From positions 1,178,001 through 1,242,000 of the forward strand of contig JAGMUV010000010.1 of NCBI GenBank assembly GCA_020744425.1: a stretch of 64,000 nt of DNA, written 5' to 3'. Below are positions 43,264 through 54,702 of this stretch, in pieces. The stretch comes from Dactylonectria macrodidyma. Lineage: Eukaryota; Ascomycota; Sordariomycetes; Hypocreales; Nectriaceae. Under the pieces are notes generated by a model. The model did no database searches. It was not told where the DNA came from and was given only the letters and a program-made list of their open reading frames with translations. A program made the translations under genes and the position numbers. Within the stretch, counting starts at the first letter, position 1; the number at the start of each line of letters is the position of its first letter.

Positions 43264-44998
43264 ATGTCTAGGTTTGAGATTGCAGGCATTGTCCTGGGAG
43301 TTCTGCCATTATTCATTGAAGCTGGAAAGGTGTATTCTGATGCTATCCGCAAGGCTGCGTCGCGGTCGGCCAGCGACGAGAAGCTACAAGGCATTCTATG
43401 AGCAGTTCTGGTGGGAGACATTCGAGCTCAAGAAGCATATTGAGAAGATCATGAATGACCTTCCAGGTTTGTCTGAGGACAGGAAAACGGAGATTCTAAA
43501 GGCTGACGATGTCGAACACTGGAGCAAGGCACCCGATGTCGCCCAAGCTCTGAGAGACTATCTCGTTTCTCGAGACGATTATCTGGTCTTTCAAACATTC
43601 ATGGAGAGGTCCTCGACCTCCTTTCTCGACTCGTTGGGGACAAAACTGGACGCATATCCAGAGCTGAGAAGGCAAGTTGGCAGTTTGAGCATGAGAGCAT
43701 GAGACGGGAGCATGACTAACAGATCCCAGAATCATGTCAAAATGCGCCAGGCATTGGAAAAGCTCCAGACGGATCGCCTAGCGGGCAGCACACAGAGCAG
43801 CTTCTTGGAACGGTTCAAGTTCTGGAAGAAGGAGAAGCATCGCCCCACATGTCTGAAGAACCTAGAGACGTGGAACAGGCGGGTCGCCATCGTGGTAGAA
43901 GCCGCGTGCAAGGCCACCGAAGGGAGTAAGGCAGTCTCAACACAATCCAATGGGCCATCGTCTCGGTTGAGGACTCTCTCCCGGCGACTTTTCGCGGCAC
44001 TGTCCAAATGCTGGCCTTGCGACTGTGAGAGCCGACACGAGGCGAGGTTCTGTCTGGCCAACTGCATCCATTCCAACAAAGATTCCGGTCAAGGAGGGAT
44101 ACACTTTGATTTTCTAATTGCCCATCCGCAATGTCAAACGAAGTGGAAGTGGCGTGAGTGTACCGTCATGATCAAGGCCCCGAGGTAAGACGTCTCACCC
44201 TAAATCAGGCTCGACGAGCGTGACGTTGACTTACGTCAACCCTCCAGTCCCATAGACTCCCAGAATCGTGCCATTCTGGGGAAAATTTGCGATGTCGGGC
44301 CGAACGTGCAGAGAGCAAACTATTGTCTTCAACTTCTCATTGAGGACCTTGAGTTGTCGCAGCGCGTATGGCGGCTCAACTGGCAACAAGCCCAGTTGGC
44401 ACATCTCGAATCCAAGCCAGCGATCACATTTCAAATGATGCTCCAGAGCTGCAGCATCCCATCGTTGATGGAGCTGCGAAGACTCGCACTCATCTTCGCT
44501 CACTCCCTCGTCCAGCTCCACGAGAGTCCGTGGTTGAGCCAGCACTGGACCAAAGACCGCACATACTTCTTCTACAACTCCACGGGCATCCTCGACCTCC
44601 ATCGACCCTACCTCAGCACATCCTTCGATGATTTTCCCTTGAGTGGGGAGCCAACTGACTTGAACCGGTTTCATAGAAATCTAGGCATCCTTAGGCTTGG
44701 CATCCTACTAATCGACGTACATAATTGGAAGCCGCTAGAGAGCTTTAGGATGAAGGATGATCTATACAATGGGGCACCGACACCGAATACAAACATGGAA
44801 GTTGCCTGGCGCGTCCAGGGAACCTTACATGACTGCTTTCCAACGTATAGAGACGCCATTCAGTCGTGTCTAAAGGTTCCATGGGTTAATGGAGGCTTAA
44901 GAGTAACCTTAGAGGATCCGGAAACATGGAATCGAGTTTATTCTAATATTATTCAACCTCTGGAGCGAGAGGTAGCATTAGGAGCTGTAGTATTATAA
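43264..44998 (+). pseudogene. DUF7580-family protein, probably inactivated by frameshift
   Basis: The ATG at 43264 gives a typical start, MSRFEIAGIVLGVLPLFIEA, but this frame stops near 43400. The continuation (FYEQFWWETFELKKHIEKI) is in the next frame, so about one base is gained or lost near 43385-43400. That second frame meets a TGA near 43700, then resumes from NHVKMRQALEKLQ. After a 63-nt intron (44185-44247) it runs to 44998 with the diagnostic block LVQLHESPWLSQHWTKDRTYFF, LHRPYLSTSF and a helical end LESFRM..TLHDCF. This N-terminal hydrophobic helix plus C-terminal kinase-like DUF7580 layout is common in fungal proteins near NLR and prion-signalling (HeLo-like) genes. An unpredicted intron could rescue 43610-43726 (acceptor gactaacag), but not the first shift. 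Confidence 0.68.
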
Positions 44999-45554
44999 CA
45001 TACATTCACATTATGAAGAGAAGCACTATTCGGCATACGGAACCCTGCGTGATTTCCAATTTGAAGCCACGAGCACCTTAATATGAATTCTTCGACCTCG
45101 CTTCTAGCCTAGCTCCTACAACACACCATTCCGGAAAGATTAGTTTATTCAGCATGTTTCTAAACACCTGGAAACAAGAAAAGACAGGGCGGCTATTGAC
45201 TTGCGAATCTGACGACCCGTATCTGCAGCTACTACAACTTTACTTTCAGCTCCTGCAATAGAATGGGGCCCATGTCGTCAAGCCATGTGTCGATCCTTGT
45301 AATCGAAGCTTATGATTGGACGAACTAGTGCAGAGCAAGCGCTGCGAAGGAACCGGGAGCTTAGACCCAATAATCGGAAGCTTAGTTCCGTTACCCATGT
45401 CAGCTGAAAAGTGTTTTAAGATGCGGCTTGCCTCTGCTTTCTTTAGAGCCGTTTTGGTTCTGCGACGATTTTATTTACCACGCGAAGTTTATCTTGAGAC
45501 GTCTAGGCGTTCATCGGCTGCGTTTTCAATTTGGAACATTCAAAATTCCCAGCA
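44999..45554. promoter_or_regulatory. Upstream region of the small secreted protein gene
   Basis: 556 bp without coding signal. A tandem-like pair gggagcttagacccaataat / ggaagcttagttccgtta lies around 45355-45400. No specific motif can be assigned. Confidence 0.35.
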
Positions 45555-46017
45555 ATGCATCCTCTGAAATTTCTTGTCTTCCTTGTCGCCCCCTCGATGG
45601 CGGCGACAGACCCCATCACGGTAAATTCCACCCCCTCTAGTAGTGAATCATGACTAACTGACGATTGGACAGTCCAGGCACTTTAGTCAGAGAAATTACA
45701 AGGGTGCCCATGCCGATGTCCGCGGTTGGGGGTGCGCAAATGTCAACAAAATGTATGGTCCATACCTACTTATCTCTTCAGTTCTCCGATGCTAATAGAT
45801 AATCAGAGGGTTTAAAGTCAAAAGTATACATAAGACCAAAAGGTCGTTTTGCTACGCGTACAGGTAAGCACTAAAATGGTGTACCGCAGGCATGGTTTAA
45901 CAATCATGTAGCAAAATAAATTGCAAAGGCACGAAAATTTACTTCTCACGCGATGTGCCCAACATGGATACGCATTTTGCGACACAGTCTATCCAATGTT
46001 ATGATACCTCGTTTTAA
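45555..46017 (+). CDS. Small secreted four-cysteine protein (effector-like candidate)
   Basis: Four short exons, 45555-45620, 45673-45752, 45807-45863 and 45912-46017, join perfectly in phase (309 nt) to a 102-residue protein. The introns are 52, 54 and 48 nt, with gtaaat/gtatgg/gtaagc donors, cag/cag/tag acceptors and branch-like CTAAC, CTAAT and TTAAC. The N-terminus MHPLKFLVFLVAPSMAA is a convincing signal peptide. The mature part is basic and polar, with four cysteines (43, 64, 72, 97), the spacing expected of two disulfides; contexts are GWGCANVN, SFCYAY, INCKG and SIQCYD. No family is recognised. Three introns in a 0.46-kb gene that stays open throughout is strong evidence of coding. 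It sits between two telomere-type tracts beside a broken DUF7580 gene. Secretion is a prediction; any role in host interaction or antagonism is conjecture. Confidence 0.66.
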
Positions 46018-48269
46018 TGATATGCTTGGTACAAGACTTGAGGTTTTTGGTTCGACTTGATTTTGGGACACCACAAGACATGATTTATTTGGTTAAAATG
46101 ACGCTTCCGTGAGGTGCTCGGACAGTTCACAACAAAATTACTCTTCGGTGCTCTTATCTCTTGACTCCCTTGAGGCTAGGTTCATCAAGGTTCCTGCGCA
46201 CTCCGGTTTGCACATTCTTATGTCTTTTTTATCGTCGGTCATATCCTGAAGCGAGATGTAGAGATGGGAAAATGACCTACCCGGGAGCTTGACTGAGCAG
46301 ACCCTACTAGCCATTCGCTGCCCCACTCTCGCTAGTAAAAGAGGCTCTGATACGTCAAGCCCTGGACGGTGGAGACAGCGCTGAGTGGAAATCCTGACAT
46401 GGTTTGGTTATTGAATTGTTGTCCGCTCCAAGTCGCTGATACAAACCTATAAAAAATTTTTTGGTGTTTTTTCTCTCAATTTTAGCATTCTTAACAATGC
46501 TTCATAGTTGCCAAACATCAAGCTTTTACGTCTCTTTGAGGATGGAAAACTTTAATACAGGTAGATAATACAAAGGTAGTTGGCCTCAGTAGTTAGGTCT
46601 CGTTTCTCTTCCCTCCACCTATAGAAACAATTTAGTGGGCGGGGTCGATGAGACATTTCTTTCAGGTGCAGTACATGTTATGTATTAAAGATAACTACAA
46701 CTAGCTACCTGCTATACCTTACAAATCTTTCTTCATATTCGACATTTTTATTTACTGCAGGGCACTGTAGAACTCAAGCAACAAAAGTCCAATGTCGAAC
46801 CAACACGCAGAGGTGGACGAGGTCGCCTCTGACTTTTATTAAGCGGAGACACAGAATTTCACTAATCGCTAGTCGTAGCGTCAAATTGGACCGGCTCCGT
46901 CACGACTTGGACTTACTTGCCGGAGCAGTAGTCAAACCTGATACTGATATTCTGTGCGGTGCGTTGGACTAAGCACGACTCGCAGGCCGAGAGGCAGATA
47001 GCCCCGGGTTGCTGAGACTGGCTAGGGTTAGGGTTATTCAGACGCCTTGTTGGTGATTAACAATCTTGGACCTGGGAAATGGGGAAGACATAATCGGGCC
47101 CTAACTAACAAGGCTGACGAGTCTGTGGGAGTTGCTACTCCAGTGCTCGTGAAAGTGTTTGGGCTGGCCAGATGATTTACGGCAGCGCCGTCAAGAGCCA
47201 CGGCCTCGTTGGTGTCCGCTTCACTCATTCCGCCCGTGTCAAGGAAGTCCTCCTACTAGGGTATCATGGCAAATAGCTCGTAGGAGGATTGGGTGGTGGT
47301 AAGGGGCTTCGAGGTGGTATTTATATGTTCATCAGTGGTGGTTGGGTTAGACTCATCCTCGGCGTCATCCTCAGTGTCATTCTCATGGTGATGTCGGGTC
47401 GGACAAGCTGAGTTTGGATAGAGATGGGAGGAAGGAGCTCACCCCCCGTCGATGACGTCGAGAATCATCCTAACAAGGCACGGCTTTGCGTAGTTGGTAG
47501 GGCTGACAAGGCCAAAAAAATAAGCAGTGAGCACTCCATAATTGCCAACGTCGCCATTCACGCGAGCAAGTCAGTTCTCGTCGAAGACGTTGAAGACTGG
47601 CAACTGGTAGGAACAGAAGGGCTTTTCAAGATGAAGAAAAAGAGAGAATATGATAATGCAATGGACAAAATAGGAAGGAGAAGAAGAAATATGGAGGTGA
47701 TAATAGGAAAGAAAGAATCAATGAATCCGAGACGAGATAATAAATCAGGCGCTGCCTATAGGATGGATGTACTCTCGTTCTATAATTACCAGTATTCTAG
47801 ACGGCTCGGTAAATAACAGGAGCTGTGATGACTGGATGATGAAAACTTCCTGTCATTAACAGTAGGTGTTGCCACAACTTATCTAGGCATGTTGGAAACT
47901 CTGGCTCAAATTAGGTCCTAAAGAAAAAAAACGTGTGTGGAACTCAACTCGGGGGACTTTAGGCAAGACCTTTAGTTTAATCGTAGTAAGTATAAACTTC
48001 TCATTCTACGCAACCACTATAGCAACAGTTCACTATTGATTACTTAATCTCGCCTTTCAATGTTTTCTTCTTCTAAGCCCGGAAATCCAGAGGTCGAGAC
48101 CTTCCAACCCGAAAGCCTCAGCCAGATTCAAATCAGACTATGCAGATCATTGCTCTGCTGAAATTCTCCGTGCAACAAACACAATTGCCATAGATCTGTC
48201 TCAAATTTGACGCAGTCGAGCCTTTTAGGTCCCTTGGTTTTACCGCTTGACCTGATTCTACCCAAAGAC
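46018..48269. other. Intergenic, AT-rich, with a telomere-like tract
   Basis: 2.2 kb with no supportable gene. A 130-codon plus-strand frame at 47424-47816 is Lys/Arg-rich and looks fortuitous. The tract at 47023 is listed separately. Confidence 0.4.
47023..47036 (+). repeat. Interstitial telomere-type tract TA(GGGTTA)2
   Basis: TAGGGTTAGGGTTA, two perfect telomere-type units in TTAGGG orientation, the same orientation as the tract at 42233. Confidence 0.7.
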
Positions 48270-50924
48270 TTACGTCGCGAATCGGAAGTCAAGTCTATTA
48301 AGTGGGTGAGCTAAAGGTCCCCAGGCAGAAAATGGAGGAAAACTCACCGCTTATTGCCCTCGTCGGTTGTAGTCTTCCTATAGTGGTGTTGCTCCTCAGG
48401 TGTCATGGCGTCCCATATCTTTGCCTTGGAATTATTTCTCCATCGGTAGTAAAAGTAGGTGCCCGGGTATTGAACGACCTGCGAGTAGCATGAGCAATCA
48501 CGCACAAAAGAGGAGATTGAAGAAGAAGGGAAGTCCACTTACACACATCCAGACACAAATAACCAGAAGACCTTTGTTTGCCTTGAAATATCGGGGGGAG
48601 TCGTTAGGTTGATAGACTATGAAAATTAATACTTGGGTTCTGCAGTTTAAAGGGGGAAACTCACTATTCGCCCCAATCATCCCGCTGACTTGAACCCACA
48701 TATTGTAAAGACTGTAGGTCAGTTAGGGTGATAAGAAGCAAAATCTAAGAAGTTTGACTTACGACGCGGAAACTGTTCTGTTCTGGACGGATCCCGCGTT
48801 TCTGCTCGTCCAGGCGACTTGTATAGGATGAGTGCTGACTTTAATTAGCGATTGGAAATCCTCCGTTTCACTTATACTTACTATGGGAACGATAGCAGAA
48901 CCGTTGCGATCGCGAAATATGCCCAAGCGCTAATCGGATCCGGCAAAGCTATCAAAGCCGCAAAACACGGCAGTAACCAGGCATCTTCTGCCATCGAAAC
49001 GAAGCTCCTGTTATTCACCAGCTCACTAAAGGCAGTGATGAGCATCATCGTTAAACTAGAACCAACGATATATGGAATCGAAAGTAAGTTTGTCTCGATG
49101 ACGTTGAATCCTAGACCTCGGAAGGAAAGTGTCAAGTATTGATCGACTGGGTATTTCGGCAAACCGAATAACAGGCCCAAGGCGTACAACGGCCACATGT
49201 CGTAGTCTTTTGCGCATTCCCAGATCTGCTTGACGGAGAGACCTTGTCGGTTATACATTCCTCCTTTTTGCGGATCGTCCCGGATGACTGATAGAGTCAG
49301 ATAATTGCTCATGTCAAGTTCGTCTTTTTAAGCGACTTACCGGAATTGACGATGATCTTCTCTTCCTTTTCGTTGAAACACCCTTTTGGGTTCCACCAGC
49401 TCTTTGTCTTCGCTGGAGATTGAGGCATCAGGAAGAACGAGGCAACCCCGATCAAGACTGTATTAAAGTCAGTATATCGATATCCGAAGCGTGAAATCGG
49501 CTTACAAGTGAAAGCACCCCTAGAGAGCATGTGAGCAATTACCACGTGTTTCATACAACTTTGACTTACTCGATCAAGAACAGCCACCGCCACCCTTCAT
49601 ATCCTAAAATGCCACGCATTGACAAAAGGCCGACAGCAGCAAAACCGACACCGATGTCGACTGAGTGGGTGAATAAGAATATGATTCCTGGCCTGAGATA
49701 TCGTTCACTCACCTAATTCCGACGACATCCAGAACCAAGCTAACCTGATCGGGAGCTGAGCGAGTGAGTAAGATGCTAAGAAACTAATAGGGACAAGGTC
49801 ACTCACTGATTTACCAGTGTACCAATAACTGAGGTAGAGAATCGTGTCGCTGTTACAAAATAAGTACAACTCTTGCGTTTTGGCGAACGACGAAGACTTA
49901 CGGGATGAATCCGCCTTGGAACGTAGCACTAACTAGTGAGCACAGGTTTTACGCCAGTAGTAGAGCTTACACTCACATCAAATACCTGGTAGCCAGATAA
50001 GAAGCCCGGCCTTTGATGAAAAACTGCAAAGCAGAGATAGTGCTAAAGATGCAAATCTGAATCGGAATCCAGAGATCAGGTCCGATTCTACAAGAGTCGG
50101 ATAAATTAGCCGAGACTCTGAGATCTACACGAGAAAGTAACCAACCGTTTAGAGATCAGCTGGGATGGGAGTTCGGCAACGAGGAAGCCAACTCGAGCGA
50201 TGGTTTGGCCAATATTCTATCACTCGTCAATATCGGATCTTCACCATGGGGATTAAATAGGGACAAAGAGAGCAGAGGTCGAGAACGCAACTCACATAAT
50301 CAGCTTTAGTGATACCCAAGTCGTCGAGCATGTTGTCCGAGACCGCGTTTTTGATATTACCTCGGTCGATGTTCAGAGCAGCAAACATGATGCAAACCCA
50401 AACCTGAAGAGTCAATTACACCCCTTTATACTGCATCCGATAACTTACCATGATCTTCCAATCAACCTTGCGTCGTACCTCCTTCTCTTCCCTCCATGTC
50501 CAACGAAATTTAGGGTCGAAAGCCCTCCAGTTCTCCCATTGTGGATGAATATAAAGCTCTTTGTACTCTTCTATGTTCTCAGAGTCCCAAATGCTGGGTT
50601 GCGTGGCAATCTTTCCCAAGTCAGCCGCCAGTTATACATCCCATGCAACTTGAAGTTTGTACGTACTGCATCAGGGTCGTACACGGGACCCTTTGGACCT
50701 TTCCGGATTCTCAAAAAACGTAAGACAGCATCGCCAAGTGCTCCCTCCATACGTTGGTTTTCTTGGGTGGCCAATGGTGGGGAAGGAGGAGAATCCAAGT
50801 TGTCAGAATTTCTCTTGTCAAAATGTTTGTCGTCGACTCTTCCCTTGGATGTTGGCCTAGCATGCTCGGAAGGTGTAGCAGACCCAGTGGGCGAGGGCGT
50901 AGTTAACGGTGGTTGAGCAGACAT
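48270..50924 (-). CDS. MFS transporter, Seo1/Liz1-like (allantoate/pantothenate permease group), 17 exons
   Basis: Predicted 599-residue permease assembled from 17 exons with 16 GT-AG introns of about 43-79 nt, all in phase: 50924-50667, 50610-50449, 50403-50296, 50216-50146, 50087-49977, 49928-49902, 49849-49807, 49755-49713, 49660-49570, 49519-49506, 49457-49341, 49287-48882, 48834-48763, 48711-48665, 48616-48543, 48478-48348, 48294-48270. Two are micro-exons (27 and 14 nt). Family marks: FAALNIDRGNIKNAVSDNML, LVAELPSQLISKR, ATFQGGFIPDTILYLSYWYT, LPIRLAWFWMSSEL, YEGWRWLFLIE, VAWTSRNAGSVQNRTVSAS, and the tail TTDEGNKRLDFRFAT, a signature of Seo1/Liz1 relatives. The long acidic N-terminus (about 90 residues) is cytosolic. 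It is near a monooxygenase, a second MFS gene and a hydantoinase, consistent with uptake of a nitrogen-containing organic acid. Substrate unknown. Confidence 0.88.
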
Positions 50925-53104
50925 TTTGTCTCTACACTCGTAGAAGAAAGGGTCGTTCCGTGCCTATCATTTATCTTGTGATAAAAAGATCAGTGTACTG
51001 ATTGACATCTGCGAGTCGAAAGGTCTGACAGGCTACGGAACAGAATACATGAACTCCTTATATAGGGAATGATCGTCCACAGCGCTCACAGGGGACTCGG
51101 TAGGTCAAGGTTACGTAGTACCGACGGCCAAGTTAGGGGCCCCTTGACTCGCGGCCATGTCGCACTCCAGGATATGATGTGTCAGAAAGGCTTGTATACT
51201 CTGATCTTTCACACTCTGGCTACTTGGCACTCCACCAGAAAAAATGGCGACATCATGGTAGGGTAGTATTCCAACTGAAATATTCAGTGTTCCGAGGAGA
51301 TCCAAAAAGATCAGACGTGACATCGACACATTGGGTATCGTACGCCACTCCAACTCCACGTCGCGCCTTTGATTCGCAATTTTCCGGTCAAATGTCGTGC
51401 TTATGTACATCACCTGGATTTTCTAAGATCTGCTCCACATTTGGAAAAAAAAAATTAAAAAATTGTCTTAGTATATATTGAAAGTTGCATATGTGCCTGA
51501 CTAGTAAAGCTCCCGCCCATGAAATAAGTAGATGCTCCAATGGGCCATTGGTCTAGGAAGGCCATCTGCTGTTCCTAGTTGGGAATCGAGATGTTCCACA
51601 CTATAAAATCAGTTTACATTCTGAATAGCTGCCATTCGGCGGGTCATATCCACTTGAGTTGGCACCCATTCCATCCATGCCTTTTCTTCCCTGCCGGAGC
51701 CGTTCAACTGCAGATCCCTCCCAAATCGGGCATTTTTTATGGTAAAGCTGTCGGAGTTGGCCCGCTGAGATATACCAATATAAGGTAAATGGCGATGCTG
51801 ATCGAAGCCGCTAAGAACTCGCTCTTTTTTAACGTTTGTTGGGCGACAGCATTGGGTAACTCATGCTTTGACGGCATTATTACTAAGGGTATAAAACGCC
51901 GAGCCTATCCCTCTAACCTTGCTAAGGCTATAGTGAAGTAGCGAAGATGAGATCCGCACCACATTCCCTGCAATAAAACGTGCAAACATCCTAAACAAGT
52001 ATTGTATTAGCTAATTTGGAAAGAATTTTTAATCTAGGCGTATACGAAGAGATATACAAGATGTATGCATCGTCCAGATTGACAGTGACGACACATGACG
52101 CGAGCAGAGAGAGGTTCGCCTAGGCCCATGTTTGTCAGGAGAAGCTGGCTTGGAAACGAGATGACACCCCTGTACCCTCCATCCAGCCTCTACAACTTAT
52201 ACCTCCCTCCACCGCCGATGCCGATGCCGCTGCCCGCCCGCCTCCCCAAGCGTCTACAAATCGATCGAAGTTGTATGCAAAAGCAGCCAGGGGGGTCTCA
52301 AAGCCGGCGAGGAAGGGGTCAAGCGACAGCGAGCCCGTACAGCAGGCAACGCACACAGTAAGGCTGGACAGTTTCGCCATCGTCATATTCTTCATTATTG
52401 TCTTCCTCGTCCCAATTTATCCGTCTCAGACTAAGATCTGCTGGATCATGTGACTACTCATCTGCCACCCACTCCGTCCTTTGCAACACCAAACCTACCA
52501 CATCGCCAACATCTGGAGGAAGACGGGGCTTCCAACACTGCTTGATGTCTAAGTTCTCGTGACGGGAGCAACAGAGAGATCAGAGATAGTACAGTAGTCG
52601 CGGTAAGTAACACAACGCCCAGGCAGCGAGCCTGGAAAGATACTACAAGCGTCTCATTGAGACTACTATCTCAGCTTATTGCATAACCAAGACAGCCCCA
52701 ACTGATTATTACGCCGTTATGAAACATCTGATGAGAAGTACTTGCACAAGAGTATAGGGTTTGTCAGAATCAGACTAGCTCTTACTAGTTCGTTCACATT
52801 CGTATCTAACACTTTGGGGGCCCTTGTAGCATACTTGGACTTAAAGATCCTTTACTAAGGGAACATGTGAAAATTACCATTTTGCTAAGATGGCCATATA
52901 TTTCTGCTTTCAACTTTGGTTTAACTAACGCACCCCCGTCACCCTCAATTGACATGGTGCGACGGTCAGGTTTATACTGGGGGTATAGGCCATATCTTCT
53001 CTCAGCGTGGATCAGAAACCTTGCCAAAATGCTCTGAGATTTGTCTCTGTTGGGACTAAAGTGGTAGGCTATATTGCGAGCAACTACATATACGTAGTGT
53101 TGGT
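50925..53104. other. Intergenic, no confirmed gene
   Basis: Promoter of the 17-exon MFS gene and about 2 kb of unassigned DNA. A 60-codon plus frame at 52271-52453 ends in a hydrophobic helix (SFAIVIFFIIVFLVPI) and overlaps an equally plausible minus frame, so neither is called. Short CCGATG repeats lie at 52216-52235. Confidence 0.4.
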
Positions 53105-54702
53105 CTAGTTTCCATTCAACAAACTATAAGCATAGGTATGCCCTACATGGTCATCCCTGAGGCGACTGCTTCCCTTGCCCTGGACATTTTCCCTTAGTGT
53201 TCCTCCGGGAGCCTCGTAGTCTTCCCAGTAGATGCCCCGCCGCTGCAACTCCGGGACTAGTAGTTCGACGATGTCCTCCCAAGACTGAGGTTGCACTACA
53301 GGCGACAAGTTGAACCCGTCAACATCGGCTTCCCGAACCCATCTCTCCATGCCGTCGGCAACCGTCTGCGGGCTTCCGACCAGAACCGCTCCGTTACCAT
53401 CAATGGACAACTCTTGGGCTGCTCGTCGTGGAGTCCATTTTCCCGTGCCCTGTTTCTCGTTGAAGAGGTTGCTGAAAGCGGACTGAATGATCGACGACGA
53501 TTTGCTATCCTCGGACTTGATCTCCTGGTCAAGGTCATATTCGCTTAGATCTATACCTGTGAAGACACTGAAAATGACGAGACCCCCCTCGATTGACTGG
53601 TATTTCTTCACCACCTCTAGCTTCTTCTTGGCATCCTCATCAGTCTCCCCTAGGATGACCGTCAGACATTGGAAGAATTTCAAGCTCTGGGGATCCCGTC
53701 CTTGCTCCGCTGCTAGCCGGCGGATATTGGCGATCTTTGGGGCCAGGGTACCCGGAACGTGTCCCGCTACAAAGATGGCTTCGGCATGTTTGGCTGCAAA
53801 AGCTGATCCAGCACTGATCGAAGTGTCAGAGGAATAATACTGCAGCAAAGGTTGGGCTGTTCTCGAGTGGGCACCTACGGAGATGTTCCGGCTTGAAAGA
53901 GGAACGGCGTTCGTTGAGGGCTTGGATCGACTATGAATGGGCTCTCGACTTGGTGGTATTTGCCCCTGTGCTTGATCGTTCGGACTTTAGACGGATCGAT
54001 GTACGTCTCAGAATCCTTGTCCTTTACGACAGCATCATCGGCAATTGACGACTCCCACAGCCTGTGTCATGTTTAGCAGCGGCTGGGAACTTCGAGTTTG
54101 TGACAAGACTTACTTGTAGAGGAGAACCATCAGCTCATCTGCTGCCTCATAGCGCTCGTCATGAGGGAGAATGTCGGTCAAGCCCATTGCAAGCGCGCTG
54201 GCCTTGTTCCATGACGTGACAACGTTCCATGCAATGCGGCCTTTGGTGAAATGGTCAAGGGTCGAGAAACGGCGTGCCAGCAAGAAGGGTCTCTCGTAGC
54301 TTGTCGATGCAGTGACGCCGAAGCCCAACGACGTTGTGACGGCAGCCATGGCTGAGATGGGCTGAGGTCAAGGTTTAGTATTACGTCACCGTTCATAGAG
54401 TGGCGATTAAGAAGACTCACAACGAAGGGATCCGTAACGGGAAACTCGGATCCTATCTTGATCGCAGCATCTCGACTGCCCTTGTATACGTCGAAACCGC
54501 CAACTGTGTCGGCAAGAAAGTAAGACAGGAACTTCCCCTTCTCCAGCAACTTTGCTGTCTCCAGCCAGTAGTTGAGGTCTCGTTTCTCTGCCGAGCGGTC
54601 TATCGGATTCCGCCATTGGCCGGGGCTGGTATGGCCGACAGTACAGGCGTCAAATGCATTGAGATAGATGCATTTCTTGTCTTGCGTGCTGGGCTGTACC
54701 AT
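53105..54702 (-). CDS. Luciferase-like FMN-dependent monooxygenase (NtaA/SnaA/DszA family)
   Basis: Predicted 473-residue flavin monooxygenase using FMNH2 from a partner reductase. Exons: 54702-54421, 54361-54114, 54061-53879, 53813-53105, all in phase. Hallmarks: the N-terminal IYLNAFD..T.GH.SPGQWRNP; LAKLLEKGKF-type helix; YFLADTVGGFDVY; DPF|PISAMAAVTTSLGFGVTASTSYE; ARRFSTLDHFTKGRIAWNVVTSW; ERYEAADELM; FLFQAGTSPAGSAFAAKHAEAIFV. These are diagnostic of the xenobiotic/nitrilotriacetate monooxygenase subgroup of the bacterial-luciferase superfamily. Members cleave C-N or C-S bonds of chelators, sulfonates or heterocycles. An intron falls exactly at the GTSP/AG junction. Its position between two organic-acid permeases and a hydantoinase suggests one catabolic pathway. 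The substrate is not determinable here. Confidence 0.92.

Noticed and set aside
47424..47816. 130-codon Lys/Arg-rich plus frame
   Set aside because: Purine-rich DNA gives long frames by chance; no recognisable domain or splice context.
52135..52453. Overlapping plus and minus frames, one with a hydrophobic end
   Set aside because: Both strands look equally plausible and neither has a family match or splice support.
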